This document shows positions 16,167-25,568 of a DNA stretch of 35,263 nt, piece by piece (within the stretch, counting starts at the first letter, position 1; every line of letters begins with the position of its first letter). The notes below the pieces were generated by a model. It was not told the origin of the DNA, ran no database searches, and was given only the letters and a program-made list of their open reading frames with translations. The position numbers were made by a program, and so were the translations under genes. Source of the DNA: Bacteroidota bacterium (GTDB lineage Bacteria > Bacteroidota > Bacteroidia > Bacteroidales > F082); NCBI GenBank assembly GCA_003650425.1, contig QMPP01000008.1:1-35263 (forward strand). Direction: 5' to 3'.

Positions 16167-17447
16167 ATGAATATACTTGTTTTAGGTTCAGGAGGCCGCG
16201 AATATGCCCTTGCCTGGAAAATAGCCCAAAGTCCGAAAACAGATAAGCTGTTTATCGCCCCGGGAAACGCGGGAACCGGTGTTTTGGGAGTTAACCTGCC
16301 CATTGAAACTACTGAATTTGAGAACATAAAAAAAGCAGTAGTGGAAAACGATATCGATATGGTAGTTGTCGGACCTGAAAACCCGCTGGTAGAGGGTATT
16401 CACGATTTCTTTATAGCAGATGATTATCTAAAGAAGATTAAAATTATTGGCCCTCTGAAAGAGGGAGCCAGACTGGAAGGGTCGAAAGATTTTGCCAAGC
16501 AGTTTATGGTAAAAAACCATATTCCTACGGCTGCTTATAAAACTTTTAACCATGATAACTTAGATGAAGGCTATACTTTTTTGGAATCGTTACAACCGCC
16601 TTATGTTTTAAAGGCTGACGGATTAGCCGCCGGCAAGGGCGTGGTAATTGTTAACAACCTTGAGGAAGCCAAATCGGAGCTTAAGGCCATGATTGAAGAG
16701 GCAAAATTTGGTGATGCCTCGGCAAACGTGGTTGTCGAAGAATTTTTGTCAGGCATCGAGCTGTCGGTGTTCGTAATAACCGATGGCAATTCTTACCTTT
16801 TGCTCCCCGAGGCAAAAGATTACAAGCGCATAGGGGAAGGCGACACCGGGCTTAATACCGGAGGCATGGGGTCGATTTCGCCGGTTCCTTTTGCCGGAAA
16901 AGAGTTTATGAGCAAAATTGAGGAAAAAATTATCAAACCCACCATCAACGGACTTAAATCGGATGGTATTCCTTATCAGGGATTTATCTTTTTCGGGTTG
17001 ATAAAAGTGGACGACGAACCTTTTGTAATTGAATATAATTGCCGGTTGGGTGACCCCGAAACAGAATCGATCATTCCCCGAATTAATAGTGACTTGGTGG
17101 ACATCCTGACAGCCACGGCTGATGGCACTCTTCATGAACAAAAAATAAGCATTGACGATCGCTATGCAGCTACGGTTATGCTGGTTTCGGGAGGATATCC
17201 CAAACAATATGAAAAGGGTAAAACCATTTCGGGACTTGACAATGTGAACAATTGTATTTTGTTTCACGCGGGTACTACTACTGATGTGGAGAGTATGGAA
17301 GTAAAAACCAGCGGCGGGCGGGTATTGGCAATTACTGCTTTGGGGAATAACTTGAAGGAAGCGTTAAACACGGCCTATCAAAATGCAGAGATAATACAAT
17401 ACGAAAGAAAAAATTATCGTAAGGACATTGGGTTCGACCTTCTATAG
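16167..17447 (+). CDS. purD: Phosphoribosylamine-glycine ligase
   Basis: A 426-residue ATP-grasp enzyme of de novo purine synthesis: 5-phosphoribosylamine + glycine + ATP gives GAR. The N-terminal domain starts MNILVLGSGGRE and has the IAPGNAGT loop; the central ATP-grasp region shows LKADGLAAGKGVV, GGMGSISPVP and the metal-binding EYNCRLGDPETE near the end of the domain. Length is typical. The usual GGREHALAWK motif reads GGREYALAWK here, a conservative oddity at a normally histidine position. It begins one base after the glycosyltransferase stop, with the DUF6427-like membrane gene 15 bases downstream. Purine control elements were not seen. Confidence 0.95.
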   Translation: MNILVLGSGGREYALAWKIAQSPKTDKLFIAPGNAGTGVLGVNLPIETTEFENIKKAVVENDIDMVVVGPENPLVEGIHDFFIADDYLKKIKIIGPLKEGARLEGSKDFAKQFMVKNHIPTAAYKTFNHDNLDEGYTFLESLQPPYVLKADGLAAGKGVVIVNNLEEAKSELKAMIEEAKFGDASANVVVEEFLSGIELSVFVITDGNSYLLLPEAKDYKRIGEGDTGLNTGGMGSISPVPFAGKEFMSKIEEKIIKPTINGLKSDGIPYQGFIFFGLIKVDDEPFVIEYNCRLGDPETESIIPRINSDLVDILTATADGTLHEQKISIDDRYAATVMLVSGGYPKQYEKGKTISGLDNVNNCILFHAGTTTDVESMEVKTSGGRVLAITALGNNLKEALNTAYQNAEIIQYERKNYRKDIGFDLL

Positions 17448-17462
17448 CGTTCTGTTTCAACT

Positions 17463-18470
17463 ATGCTTAAATTTTTTAACAAGGGTTTTTTCGTACAATA
17501 TGCTTTCACTTTCGTGTTGGGATTGTTGCTTTGGTTGCCGGCGATAGTTATGTCACCACTCGTCGAAGAACCCAACTTTTATTGGGGAGAGTTGGCCAAA
17601 GTAATTTTTGATGTTAATACAAATTTTCCGGTTACAGGCATTATTTTGGCCTATTTACTCGTATATATCACAGCTCTTTTCATCAACCGAATGGCCACAG
17701 ATTTTGGCTTAGTAAGTAAAACCAGTACCCTGCCTCTGTTTGTCTTTATTGTAATGATCGGCTTTTCACCATCCTTTCACTACATGTCGCCATTCATTAT
17801 TATACTGCCTCTTTTAATGCTGCTGTATCTTCTGCTCTTTAAGCACTACCATAATGAAAACAATGTTTTTCTTTCGTTTGATACAGGCGTTATTTTAGGA
17901 ATAATAGCCTTAATTTATCCACCAACGGCTATTGTTATTCTTGTGATATGGATTTCTCTACTCTCTTTTAAAGGGATTTCGTGGCGCAATTTTGTGGTTA
18001 GTTTACTAGGACTTCTTTTCCCGGCATTTTTAGCTTACAGTTACTATTTCTTTTCAGGCAACGAGTCGCTTGCTGCCGGTCTTTTTCCGATAAAGACGTT
18101 GTTCAACTTTAACCTGACGTATTTCCCTTTATCGTTGAACTCATTACTGAACCTGATACTGCTTCTGGTTTCATTTATTTCAGCCATTAAAGTAATGCAG
18201 CAACAAAAAAATCTAACAATTCAACAACGAAGCCATTATACGGCAGTCGCGGTATCAATCTTCTTACTCTTATTTGTTCAACTTTTTTTGAGTCTTCAGC
18301 TTAGCACCAGCTTGTTGCTGGTACCTGCCGCAGCACTCACCGTTAGCAACATGTTAAGCAACAGTTCTCTAAAATCAAAATGGATTAATTTATTGCTTGT
18401 TTCGGTTGTGATAGTCTCGTTGATTAACTCCTTTTTACCAATGATTTATGCTACTTGGGAATTATTATAG
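17463..18470 (+). CDS. Polytopic membrane protein, DUF6427-like
   Basis: A 335-residue integral membrane protein with about ten hydrophobic helices and short charged loops ([16 protein letters not shown]). The pattern of [13 protein letters not shown] near the start and a [19 protein letters not shown] segment in the middle resembles DUF6427 proteins, which in Bacteroidetes often sit beside purD, but I cannot confirm the family by eye. No catalytic motif is visible. Function is unknown. Its last 23 bases overlap the rnhB start, suggesting coupled translation. Confidence 0.7.
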   Translation: MLKFFNKGFFVQYAFTFVLGLLLWLPAIVMSPLVEEPNFYWGELAKVIFDVNTNFPVTGIILAYLLVYITALFINRMATDFGLVSKTSTLPLFVFIVMIGFSPSFHYMSPFIIILPLLMLLYLLLFKHYHNENNVFLSFDTGVILGIIALIYPPTAIVILVIWISLLSFKGISWRNFVVSLLGLLFPAFLAYSYYFFSGNESLAAGLFPIKTLFNFNLTYFPLSLNSLLNLILLLVSFISAIKVMQQQKNLTIQQRSHYTAVAVSIFLLLFVQLFLSLQLSTSLLLVPAAALTVSNMLSNSSLKSKWINLLLVSVVIVSLINSFLPMIYATWELL

Positions 18471-19044
18471 TAACGCTATCGAGGCCGGGTGTGATGAAGC
18501 CGGTCGGGGATGCCTTGCCGGGCCTGTCTTTGCCGCGGCAGTAATCTTGCCCACTGACTTTAAAAATGAGCTTCTTAATGATTCCAAACAGCTATCTGAA
18601 AAGAAAAGAGTTTTCCTGCGTGAGATGATCGAAAAGGAGGCAGTTGCCTGGGCAGTTGCCACAGTGGATGCACCCGAAATTGATGAAATCAATATTTTAA
18701 ATGCCTCTTTTCTTGCCATGCACCGAGCCATCGAACAACTTACCATTCTCCCAGAACACCTGTTGATAGATGGTAACCGGTTCAAACCATACAAGACCAT
18801 ACCGCATCATTGCATTATTAGAGGTGATGGAAAGTACCTCTCCATTGCCGCCGCCTCCATTTTGGCTAAAACCTACCGCGACGATTTTATGAAACGGATT
18901 CATGAAGAATATCCATCTTACGGCTGGAAAAGTAATAAAGGCTATCCAACTATGCAACATAAAATTGCCATCCGTGAGCATGGCTTCACCCCCTGGCACA
19001 GGAAAACCTTTAATGCCAATATTCAAACCAAAATGAAATTCTGA
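18448..19044 (+). CDS. rnhB: Ribonuclease HII
   Basis: A 198-residue enzyme that removes ribonucleotides and RNA from RNA/DNA hybrids. The signature [15 protein letters not shown] supplies the first two acidic residues (D and E of DEAGRG), a third lies in LLIDGN, and a fourth in the AKTYRDD helix. Length is normal. The ATG at 18448 lies within the previous gene; it is the only start that keeps the conserved strand [11 protein letters not shown] with a short leader. The gene ends the plus-strand cluster. A weak TTGCAT/ATGCAA pair at 19052-19068 follows without a T tract. Confidence 0.94.
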   Translation: MLLGNYYSNAIEAGCDEAGRGCLAGPVFAAAVILPTDFKNELLNDSKQLSEKKRVFLREMIEKEAVAWAVATVDAPEIDEINILNASFLAMHRAIEQLTILPEHLLIDGNRFKPYKTIPHHCIIRGDGKYLSIAAASILAKTYRDDFMKRIHEEYPSYGWKSNKGYPTMQHKIAIREHGFTPWHRKTFNANIQTKMKF

Positions 19045-19163
19045 CGTGTGATTGCATCACCAATGCAAAACGAAGTTTATCATGTTATTAAAACCATAAA
19101 ATCAATAACATAGAAGCTTTTATAAAACTTGTTAAAACAAATTTTCGATTCATTCTTTTTTAA

Positions 19164-19171
19164 TATCTTTG
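19164..19171 (+). promoter_or_regulatory. -7 element for ppdK
   Basis: TATCTTTG is a full Bacteroidetes -7 match, 33 bases before the ppdK ATG. The -33 region is AT-rich with only a weak TTTTC (19142-19146). Because this element overlaps the upstream in-frame TTG codon at 19169, it supports the ATG at 19205 as the true start. Confidence 0.55.
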
Positions 19172-19204
19172 CCTTTCTTTTTAAAACTAATTAATAGTAA
19201 AGAA

Positions 19205-21952
19205 ATGTCCAAGAAAAAGTATGTTTACCTGTTTGGCGACAGAAAAGCCGATGGGAACACAAAAATGAAAAATTTACTGGGTGGCAAAGGTGCCAACCTG
19301 GCCGAGATGAGTTTAATAGGTGTTCCGGTACCTCCCGGATTTACCATTACAACTGAAATCTGTACTCTTTACAACGAGAAGGGTCAGGATTATGCTGTAG
19401 CTCTTATTAAAGAGAATGTTGAAAAGGCAGTAGCCTTTGTTGAAAATATTATGGGCACCAAATTTGGTGACAAAGAAAACCCATTATTGGTTTCGGTACG
19501 TTCGGGTGCTCGTGCTTCCATGCCTGGGATGATGGACACCGTTCTTAACTTGGGAATGAATAACGAAGCCGTTGAAGGCCTTGTTAAAAAAACAGGCAAC
19601 GAACGCTTTGTATGGGATTCGTACCGTCGTTTTGTACAGATGTATGGTGATGTAGTATTGGGTATGAAACCCGAATCGAAAGAAGCCGCCGATCCTTTCG
19701 AGATTATCATCGAAAAGATGAAGGAGAAGAGAAAAGTAGAGCTGGACACCGACCTTTCAGCCAAAGATCTTAAAGAACTTGTAAAACAGTTTAAAGCAGC
19801 CGTTAAAAAACAAACAGGTCACGATTTTCCTGACAATCCCTGGGAACAGCTTTGGGGTGCCGTTATGGCTGTTTTCGATAGCTGGATGAACGAACGTGCT
19901 ATCCTCTATCGTAAACTCAATAAAATTCCTGACGAATGGGGAACCGCTGTTAACGTTCAAGCCATGGTATTTGGTAACATGGGCGACAGCTCTGCTACCG
20001 GTGTTGCCTTTACACGCGACGCCGCTACCGGCGAAAACATTTTCAACGGCGAATACCTTATCAATGCTCAGGGCGAAGATGTAGTTGCCGGTATTCGCAC
20101 GCCACAACAAATTACCCTTGAAGGATCACACCGTTGGGCTGCTTTACAAGGAATTTCGGAAGAGGATCGTGCTGCCAATTACCCATCACTGGAAGAAACC
20201 ATGCCGGAACTTTATAAAGAGCTTGATGATGTTCAGAATAAACTGGAAAAACATTATCGCGACATGCAGGATCTGGAGTTTACCATCCAGGAAGGAAAAC
20301 TTTGGCTGTTGCAAACCCGTAACGGAAAGCGTACCGGACAGGCCATGGTAAAAATGGCGCTGGATATGCTTCACGAAAAACTCATCAATAAAGAAGAAGC
20401 ACTAATGCGTGTTGAACCTGAAAAATTAGATGAGTTACTTCACCCTGTTTTTGATACTACTGCCTTGAAAAAGGTAAAAGTGATGACCAAAGGTCTTCCC
20501 GCCTCTCCCGGTGCTTCAACCGGTCAGATTGTTTTCCATGCTGATGAAGCAGAAAAATGGGCCGCCGATGGTAAAAAAGTAATCTTAGTTCGAATCGAAA
20601 CCTCTCCTGAAGACCTTAAAGGCATGAACGTTGCCGAAGGCATTCTTACCCAACGCGGAGGCATGACTTCGCACGCAGCTGTTGTTGCCCGTGGAATGGG
20701 AAAAACTTGCGTTTCGGGTGCTGGTCAAATCAAAATCGATTACAAGGCACGCACCATCGAGATGGGTGATAAAAAATATAAAGAAGGTGATTTTATTTCA
20801 CTCAACGGTTCTACCGGGGAAGTTTACGATGGTCAGATTAAAACCATGGAAGCCGGACTTAGCGGCGATTTTGGTGAGCTGATGAAACTGGCTGACAAAA
20901 AAGCCAAACTTTATGTTCGTACCAATGCCGACACCCCCTACGACGCTCAGGTAGCACGTGATTTCGGCGCTAAGGGCATCGGCCTTTGCCGTACAGAACA
21001 CATGTTTTTTGGTGGCGATAAAATTATTGCCATGCGCGAGATGATTTTGGCCGAAGATGAAAAAGGCCGCCGCGAAGCCCTTGACAGATTATTACCCATC
21101 CAGCGTGAAGACTTTGAAGGTATCTTTGAAGCCATGGCGGGGTTACCTGTAACAGTTCGCCTGCTCGACCCACCCTTGCACGAGTTTGTACCTCACGACG
21201 ATAAAGGTCAGAAAGAGATGGCCAAGGTGATGGGTGTTGATGTTAAAATTATCAAACAGAAAGTGGAAGACCTTTCTGAATTCAACCCGATGCTTGGTCA
21301 CCGTGGTTGCCGTTTAGGAAATACCTACCCTGAAATTACCGAGATGCAGGCTCGTGCCATCATAGAGGCTGCACTTAACCTGAAAGAGCGTGGCATCAAA
21401 ACGCATCCTGAAATCATGATTCCTTTAACAGGAACTTATGCCGAGATGAAGATGCAAGAAGATATTGTTCGTGCTACCATTGCCAAAGTTTTTGAAGAGA
21501 GAGGGATGAAAATTGATTACATGGTAGGTACCATGATTGAAATTCCACGGGCAGCGCTTACTGCCGATCAAATTGCTAAATCAGCCGAGTTCTTCTCATT
21601 CGGTACCAACGACCTCACCCAGATGACCTTTGGATATTCGCGTGATGATGCTGGTAAATTCCTGCCTGTTTACCTTGAAAAAGGTATCCTTAAAAACGAT
21701 CCATTCCAGGTTCTCGACCAGGAGGGAGTAGGACAACTTGTGAAGATGGCCGTTAAAAAAGGAAAAAAGACCCGTCGGAAAATCAAACTCGGTATCTGTG
21801 GTGAACATGGTGGCGAGCCCAGCTCGATTGAGTTTTGCCATCGTGCCGGATTGCATTATGTAAGTTGCTCGCCCTATAGAGTACCTATAGCGCGCTTGGC
21901 GACTGCACAAGCAGCCATTATGAACTCCAGAAAATGGAAAAAGAATAATTAG
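19205..21952 (+). CDS. ppdK: Pyruvate, phosphate dikinase
   Basis: A 915-residue enzyme that interconverts pyruvate + ATP + Pi and PEP + AMP + PPi. The N-terminal nucleotide-binding domain begins with [12 protein letters not shown] and has the [16 protein letters not shown] stretch. The phosphohistidine domain carries [17 protein letters not shown] with catalytic His490, and the C-terminal PEP/pyruvate barrel has [16 protein letters not shown] and the CGEHGGEP loop with Cys865. The threonine two residues before His490 is the site used by PDRP regulators in other organisms; no such regulator is in the window. The ATG at 19205 is chosen over a TTG at 19169, which lies inside the promoter. Next to pckA it forms a reversible, pyrophosphate-linked PEP node typical of fermentative Bacteroidetes. 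Confidence 0.96.
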   Translation: MSKKKYVYLFGDRKADGNTKMKNLLGGKGANLAEMSLIGVPVPPGFTITTEICTLYNEKGQDYAVALIKENVEKAVAFVENIMGTKFGDKENPLLVSVRSGARASMPGMMDTVLNLGMNNEAVEGLVKKTGNERFVWDSYRRFVQMYGDVVLGMKPESKEAADPFEIIIEKMKEKRKVELDTDLSAKDLKELVKQFKAAVKKQTGHDFPDNPWEQLWGAVMAVFDSWMNERAILYRKLNKIPDEWGTAVNVQAMVFGNMGDSSATGVAFTRDAATGENIFNGEYLINAQGEDVVAGIRTPQQITLEGSHRWAALQGISEEDRAANYPSLEETMPELYKELDDVQNKLEKHYRDMQDLEFTIQEGKLWLLQTRNGKRTGQAMVKMALDMLHEKLINKEEALMRVEPEKLDELLHPVFDTTALKKVKVMTKGLPASPGASTGQIVFHADEAEKWAADGKKVILVRIETSPEDLKGMNVAEGILTQRGGMTSHAAVVARGMGKTCVSGAGQIKIDYKARTIEMGDKKYKEGDFISLNGSTGEVYDGQIKTMEAGLSGDFGELMKLADKKAKLYVRTNADTPYDAQVARDFGAKGIGLCRTEHMFFGGDKIIAMREMILAEDEKGRREALDRLLPIQREDFEGIFEAMAGLPVTVRLLDPPLHEFVPHDDKGQKEMAKVMGVDVKIIKQKVEDLSEFNPMLGHRGCRLGNTYPEITEMQARAIIEAALNLKERGIKTHPEIMIPLTGTYAEMKMQEDIVRATIAKVFEERGMKIDYMVGTMIEIPRAALTADQIAKSAEFFSFGTNDLTQMTFGYSRDDAGKFLPVYLEKGILKNDPFQVLDQEGVGQLVKMAVKKGKKTRRKIKLGICGEHGGEPSSIEFCHRAGLHYVSCSPYRVPIARLATAQAAIMNSRKWKKNN

Positions 21953-21968
21953 TTTTTAATATTCTTAT

Positions 21969-22001
21969 GATAGCCACTCATCTTATTTTTGAGTGGCTAT
22001 C
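21969..22001 (+). terminator. Terminator hairpin after ppdK
   Basis: Perfect 12-bp arms GATAGCCACTCA (21969-21980) and TGAGTGGCTATC (21990-22001) with a 9-base T-rich loop, 17 bases after the ppdK stop and followed by TTGTTATT. It separates ppdK from pckA transcription, at least partly. Confidence 0.75.
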
Positions 22002-22053
22002 TTGTTATTAACCATATTTTTAAAAAAAAGAAACCCCTAAAGACAACATAATT

Positions 22054-23691
22054 ATGGCAAAAAATTTGAAAAAAATTATTAATGATCTTGAATCGTATGG
22101 CATATCTGATGTAAAAGAATTATTTTACAATCTGTCCTATGACGAGTTACATGAACATGAAATTCATCCCGAAAATGAAGGCTTTGCTCAGGGAAAAGTT
22201 ACCAATACAGGTACTGCTGCCGTTGATACAGGTATTTTTACCGGACGGTCACCTAAAGACAAGTACATCGTGGAAGAAGAGACTTCCAAACACAATATCT
22301 GGTGGAAAAATGAGCAACGCAAGTCCTCCGACAACAAACCACTTTCAGAAGAACACTATCAGTATTTAAAAAAGATTAGTGCCAAACAAGTTTCCGGCGG
22401 CAGGGTTTATGTGCAAGACGGGTATGCCGGAGCCAACGAAAACACACGCATCAGAATCCGTGTTATTACCGAAGTTGCCTGGATGGCGCACTTTGTAAAA
22501 AATATGTTCATTAGACCTACCGACGAAGAACTTAAAACTTTTGAGCCTGACTTTGTTATGATTAATGCCTGTCATACCACCAACGACCGGTGGGAAGAGA
22601 TGGGCATGAACTCGGAAGTGTACGCGGTTTTTAACCTGAAGGAAAAATTTGCCCTTGTTGGTGGAACCTGGTATGGTGGAGAAATTAAAAAGGGATTTTT
22701 CTCTATTATGAATTACTATCTGCCGCTTCAGGGTATTGCTGCTATGCACTGCTCTGCCAATGCCAGTAAAGATTTGAGCGATGTGGCTATCTTTTTTGGC
22801 CTTTCCGGAACCGGAAAAACTACCCTTTCAGCCGACCCTAAACGGCTTTTAATTGGTGATGATGAGCACGGCTGGGATGATGAGGGTATTTTTAACTTTG
22901 AAGGTGGTTGCTACGCTAAAGTAATCGATCTTGAACCTGAAAAAGAACCTGATATCTGGAAAGCAATTAAAAAAGACGCGTTGCTGGAAAATGTGGTGGT
23001 TGATGAAAATGGACATGTTGACTATAGCGACACCTCAAAAACTCAAAATACACGTGTTTCTTACCCTATTTTTCATATTGAAAATATTGTAAAACCTGTC
23101 TCGAAAGCCGGGCATGCTCAAAAGGTAATTTTCCTTACTGCCGATGCTTTCGGCGTGCTGCCTCCAGTTTCAAAGCTTACCAAAGATCAAACAAAATATC
23201 ATTTTTTGAGTGGTTATACAGCCAAGGTTGCCGGTACTGAAAGAGGAATTACCGAACCTGTCCCTTCTTTCTCTGCTTGTTTTGGTGCTGCTTTTCTGTT
23301 GCTTCATCCAACCAAATATGCTGATGAGTTGATTAAGCGAATGGAACAAAACGGATCGGAGGCCTACCTTGTTAACACGGGCTGGATTGGAGGCCCTCAT
23401 GGTGTTGGAAAGAGAATAGACCTTCCAACAACCCGTGCTATTATTGACGCGATACTTGACGGAAGGCTTGATAAAGCTGAATATGAAAACCTGCCTTTCT
23501 TCAACCTTGCTATTCCTACAACACTTGAAAACATCGACAGTAAAGTACTCAACCCACGCAACCTGTGGGCAGACCCCACAAAATGGGATGCTCAGGCTAA
23601 AAAACTTGCCGGGATGTTTATCAAAAACTTCGAAGGTTTTACCGACAACGAAGAAGGAAAACGACTGGTGGCTGCCGGCCCTCAGTTGTAG
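22054..23691 (+). CDS. pckA: Phosphoenolpyruvate carboxykinase (ATP)
   Basis: A 545-residue enzyme catalysing oxaloacetate + ATP to PEP + CO2 + ADP, and in fermenting Bacteroidetes often the reverse, CO2-fixing direction. The ATP-type kinase loop GLSGTGKTT lies at 249-257, followed by LIGDDEHGW with a metal-binding aspartate. TGRSPKDKY near the start binds substrate, and [14 protein letters not shown] and the LPFFNLAIP segment are typical. Length is normal. It begins about 50 bases after the ppdK terminator; its promoter is not sharp, though the A/T-rich CATATTTTTAA just upstream could hold a -7 box. It pairs with ppdK at the C3/C4 node. Confidence 0.96.
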   Translation: MAKNLKKIINDLESYGISDVKELFYNLSYDELHEHEIHPENEGFAQGKVTNTGTAAVDTGIFTGRSPKDKYIVEEETSKHNIWWKNEQRKSSDNKPLSEEHYQYLKKISAKQVSGGRVYVQDGYAGANENTRIRIRVITEVAWMAHFVKNMFIRPTDEELKTFEPDFVMINACHTTNDRWEEMGMNSEVYAVFNLKEKFALVGGTWYGGEIKKGFFSIMNYYLPLQGIAAMHCSANASKDLSDVAIFFGLSGTGKTTLSADPKRLLIGDDEHGWDDEGIFNFEGGCYAKVIDLEPEKEPDIWKAIKKDALLENVVVDENGHVDYSDTSKTQNTRVSYPIFHIENIVKPVSKAGHAQKVIFLTADAFGVLPPVSKLTKDQTKYHFLSGYTAKVAGTERGITEPVPSFSACFGAAFLLLHPTKYADELIKRMEQNGSEAYLVNTGWIGGPHGVGKRIDLPTTRAIIDAILDGRLDKAEYENLPFFNLAIPTTLENIDSKVLNPRNLWADPTKWDAQAKKLAGMFIKNFEGFTDNEEGKRLVAAGPQL

Positions 23692-23757
23692 TTTTCCAAT
23701 TCTGTAAATTAAAAAAGCAAAGAATAATACGAAAACTTTTTGGTTCGTAAATTCTGT

Positions 23758-23765
23758 TATTTTTG
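23758..23765 (+). promoter_or_regulatory. -7 element for ndk
   Basis: TATTTTTG matches the TAnnTTTG consensus and lies 25 bases before the ndk ATG. TTTG at 23739-23742 could be the -33 box, although the 15-base spacing is short. Confidence 0.5.
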
Positions 23766-23790
23766 CACAAATTTTAAAACACGAAAAACA

Positions 23791-24210
23791 ATGTCAGGAA
23801 ACATTACATTTACCATGATTAAGCCTAAAGCCGTTGAAAACGGTCATATTGGCAACATTTTAGCAAAAGTTATCGAAGGCGGATTTACCATTAAAGCCAT
23901 GAAATACCTACGTCTAACCAAAGAACAGGCCATGGAATTTTATGCTGTTCACAAAGAACGTCCTTTTTACAACGATTTAACCGAATTTATGTCGTCGGGA
24001 CCTATTGTAGCCGCTGTAATTGAAAAGGAAAACGCTGTAGAAGACTATCGTAAACTGATTGGCGCTACCAATCCAGCCGATGCAGTCGAAGGAACGATTC
24101 GTAAGTTATATGCTACCTCTATCGAAGCAAATGCTGTACATGGTTCCGACAGCGATGAAAATGCACAAATTGAAGCCGGCTTCTTTTTCTCTAAATTAGA
24201 GGTATTTTAA
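23791..24210 (+). CDS. ndk: Nucleoside-diphosphate kinase
   Basis: A 139-residue enzyme that transfers the gamma-phosphate between nucleoside di- and triphosphates. The start [11 protein letters not shown], the KERPFYNDL segment and the active-site histidine His117 in [11 protein letters not shown] are all present. The ATG at 23791 is the family start; an in-frame upstream start at 23740 would lie within the promoter. The gene ends 6 bases before the stop of the opposing XRE gene, and its intrinsic terminator seems to be located inside that gene (24281-24318). Confidence 0.95.
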   Translation: MSGNITFTMIKPKAVENGHIGNILAKVIEGGFTIKAMKYLRLTKEQAMEFYAVHKERPFYNDLTEFMSSGPIVAAVIEKENAVEDYRKLIGATNPADAVEGTIRKLYATSIEANAVHGSDSDENAQIEAGFFFSKLEVF

Positions 24211-24216
24211 CAGGTT

Positions 24217-24675
24217 CTATTCCGGTTGATAGCTTTTAAATCGACCGTTTTTATAAAAGATAATGATCTTTTCAATTTCTAAATCCCCTTGATCAACCGA
24301 TCCGGGGGATTTTTTTTTACTTACGTTACTACTTTTCCCGACTGCCTTAGCATAAACAGCAGGCTCCTCCGATTGAGCCATGGGCAATACCCCCTCTTCA
24401 CTAATATCATCAACAGGTAAATTTAATACACCTTGTTTAACTTCTTCTTTTTTTAACGTACTGCTTCCATCCAGCATCATGCCCTTTCCCCATAAAAGCC
24501 AATCAGTATTAATTTCATTAAATCTATGCTTTAATTTCAACACAAAATCTAAACTGGGTTTATTCCTTCCCGACATGATGTGCGATAAAGCGGAACGCTG
24601 TATACCAATTTCGGTGGCAAATTGTGAGGCAGTTAGATGATAATGTGTTATTACTTTCTTAATCCTGTCGTTCAT
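24217..24675 (-). CDS. XRE-family helix-turn-helix regulator
   Basis: A 152-residue protein. Residues about 5-60 are a lambda-repressor-like HTH: LTASQFATEIGIQRSALSHIMSGRNKPSLDFVLKL, followed by FNEINTDWLLWGKG, a segment common in Bacteroidetes XRE proteins. The remaining 90 residues are polar and low in structure, with a KKKSPGSVDQGD stretch and a C-terminal EKIIIFYKNGRFKSYQPE strand pair. It may control itself: a perfect palindrome at 24716-24734 lies across its promoter, and related sites follow in the gene-free region to the right. Target genes are otherwise unknown. The DNA of residues about 119-132 doubles as a plus-strand terminator for ndk. Confidence 0.85.
   Translation of the reverse strand: MNDRIKKVITHYHLTASQFATEIGIQRSALSHIMSGRNKPSLDFVLKLKHRFNEINTDWLLWGKGMMLDGSSTLKKEEVKQGVLNLPVDDISEEGVLPMAQSEEPAVYAKAVGKSSNVSKKKSPGSVDQGDLEIEKIIIFYKNGRFKSYQPE
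24281..24318 (+). terminator. Intrinsic terminator for ndk, inside the XRE coding sequence
   Basis: On the plus strand AAATCCCC (24281-24288) pairs with GGGGATTT (24305-24312); the inner bases add a G-T wobble, one mismatch and GATC/GATC pairing around an AACC loop, and the stem runs into a nine-T tract (24310-24318). It lies about 70 bases after the ndk stop, wholly within the opposing regulator gene. Confidence 0.7.
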
Positions 24676-24695
24676 TATATTTATGATTATGTTGA

Positions 24696-24734
24696 CAAAA
24701 GTAATAATTTAGATTAACAAATGTAACATTTGTT
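24696..24734 (-). promoter_or_regulatory. XRE promoter and overlapping palindrome
   Basis: On the minus strand TACTTTTG (24703-24696) is a -7 match 20 bases before the regulator start. The 19-base palindrome AACAAATGTAACATTTGTT (24716-24734) covers the upstream promoter region, a placement suited to autorepression. Confidence 0.55.
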
Positions 24735-25194
24735 CAATCTATTTCTGTGTTACATTTGTAAACACGTCAATTCTTAAAGTAGAATCTATCATAAATGTCA
24801 TATTATGTTCTGTATTAATTATTTACGCTCTGCTATTTATCTATATTTCCTTCTTTAAGTTAGCAAATTCCACTTAAAGTATTTTCTAGGTTAGGTATTT
24901 AAATATACTGGTTCTGTGTAATATACATCTGCTTATTGTATATGGTTGTAACGATAGGTTGTTTATAATGATAGGCAGTACAAAATGTATATTATTACAA
25001 TTGTAAACGTGCCTGGTTAACAAGGTTTTTTAAATATCTAACCATAATAGACTATACATTTGTAAACTTAGTTACATTTGTATAACACAAGAATATTTTA
25101 CTGATTTTCCTATTATAATTTTGATCTAAATAAACTGGTTATTTAACTTCCTATTCCTCCCTCCTATTTTTTATCAAATTATTTTTAATAAAAC

Positions 25195-25248
25195 TTGACA
25201 TGGCATACGGTTTGCTGTATATTTGCATTATGAACTTATGTTCATAAT
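25195..25248 (+). promoter_or_regulatory. Sigma70-like promoter and palindromic operator of the DUF5320 gene
   Basis: TTGACA at 25195-25200, a 17-base spacer and TATATT at 25218-25223 form a near-consensus sigma70 promoter; the latter extends to TATATTTG, also fitting the Bacteroidetes -7. At the expected start site is a perfect operator-like palindrome, ATTATGAAC-TTAT-GTTCATAAT (25227-25248). This combination is unlike other promoters in the window and suggests tight repression. Confidence 0.7.
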
Positions 25249-25286
25249 AGGTTAAAAGTAAAAACATTATTAAAAAGGAGGTTATT

Positions 25287-25562
25287 ATGCCTAGAGGTGA
25301 CAGAACCGGTCCATTTGGAGAAGGTCCCATGACCGGTCTTAAAAGAGGTCGGTGTGTCGACAACAGCACGACGGGAGGATTTAGTGGTTTCGGCAGAGGT
25401 ATCGGAAGAGGATTGGGTTATGGACGAGGTTGGGGAGGCCGATGGTTTAGCAACACCGGAAACTCCGAAACCGAGTCGGGACTTAATTCGGCCATTGATG
25501 CTCTTAAAGAGCAGTTAGCCGGTTTGAAAAATCGGCTTGACAAAATTAAGTCGGACGACTAA
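25287..25562 (+). CDS. DUF5320 family small Gly/Arg-rich protein
   Basis: A 91-residue protein. The N-terminus MPRGDRTGPFGEGPMTG is the hallmark of DUF5320. A glycine/arginine/aromatic-rich middle (about 28-52) follows, and then a heptad-like helix (about 62-88, with leucines in ALKEQLAGLKNRLDKI) that probably forms a coiled coil. Function is unknown; relatives are often found with NifX/NifB-like dinitrogenase-cofactor-domain proteins and MinD-type ATPases, none of which is here. The ATG follows AAAGGAGGT by 6 bases, the strongest ribosome binding site in the window. With its own promoter, operator and terminator it is a self-contained unit, likely acquired. Confidence 0.82.
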   Translation: MPRGDRTGPFGEGPMTGLKRGRCVDNSTTGGFSGFGRGIGRGLGYGRGWGGRWFSNTGNSETESGLNSAIDALKEQLAGLKNRLDKIKSDD

Positions 25563-25568
25563 CTTATC

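Larger units (their letters stand above)
24676..25286. other. Gene-free AT-rich region with repeated TTACA[A/T]TTGTAA-like palindromes
   Basis: No credible coding frame is present in these 611 bases. Operator-like sites recur: AACAAATGT-A-ACATTTGTT at 24716-24734, TTACATTTGTAA at 24750-24761, perfect TTACAATTGTAA at 24995-25006, ATACATTTGTAA at 25054-25065 and TTACATTTGTAT at 25072-25083. The 10-mer TACATTTGTA occurs exactly three times. TACATTTG also fits the -7 promoter consensus, and TTTG 24729-24732 with TACATTTG 24751-24758 (18-base spacing) could be a rightward promoter. A separate 7-bp inverted repeat, ATATACA/TGTATAT, lies at 24921-24943. The right end holds the DUF5320 promoter. Confidence 0.6.

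Noticed and set aside
16749-17267. 172-residue minus-strand ORF opposite purD
   Set aside because: Antisense shadow of purD; no start signal and no recognisable domain.
19052-19068. Terminator after rnhB
   Set aside because: The TTGCAT/ATGCAA pair is only 6 bases long, has low GC and no T tract follows.
24676-25286. CRISPR array in the gene desert
   Set aside because: The repeated units are 10-19 bases at irregular spacing (16 to about 245 bases) and palindromic, without uniform spacers or cas genes.
25151-25369. 72-residue minus-strand ORF across the DUF5320 promoter and gene start
   Set aside because: It would run against the strong promoter, operator and ribosome site of DUF5320; its sequence is the antisense of the Gly/Arg-rich region and looks like chance.
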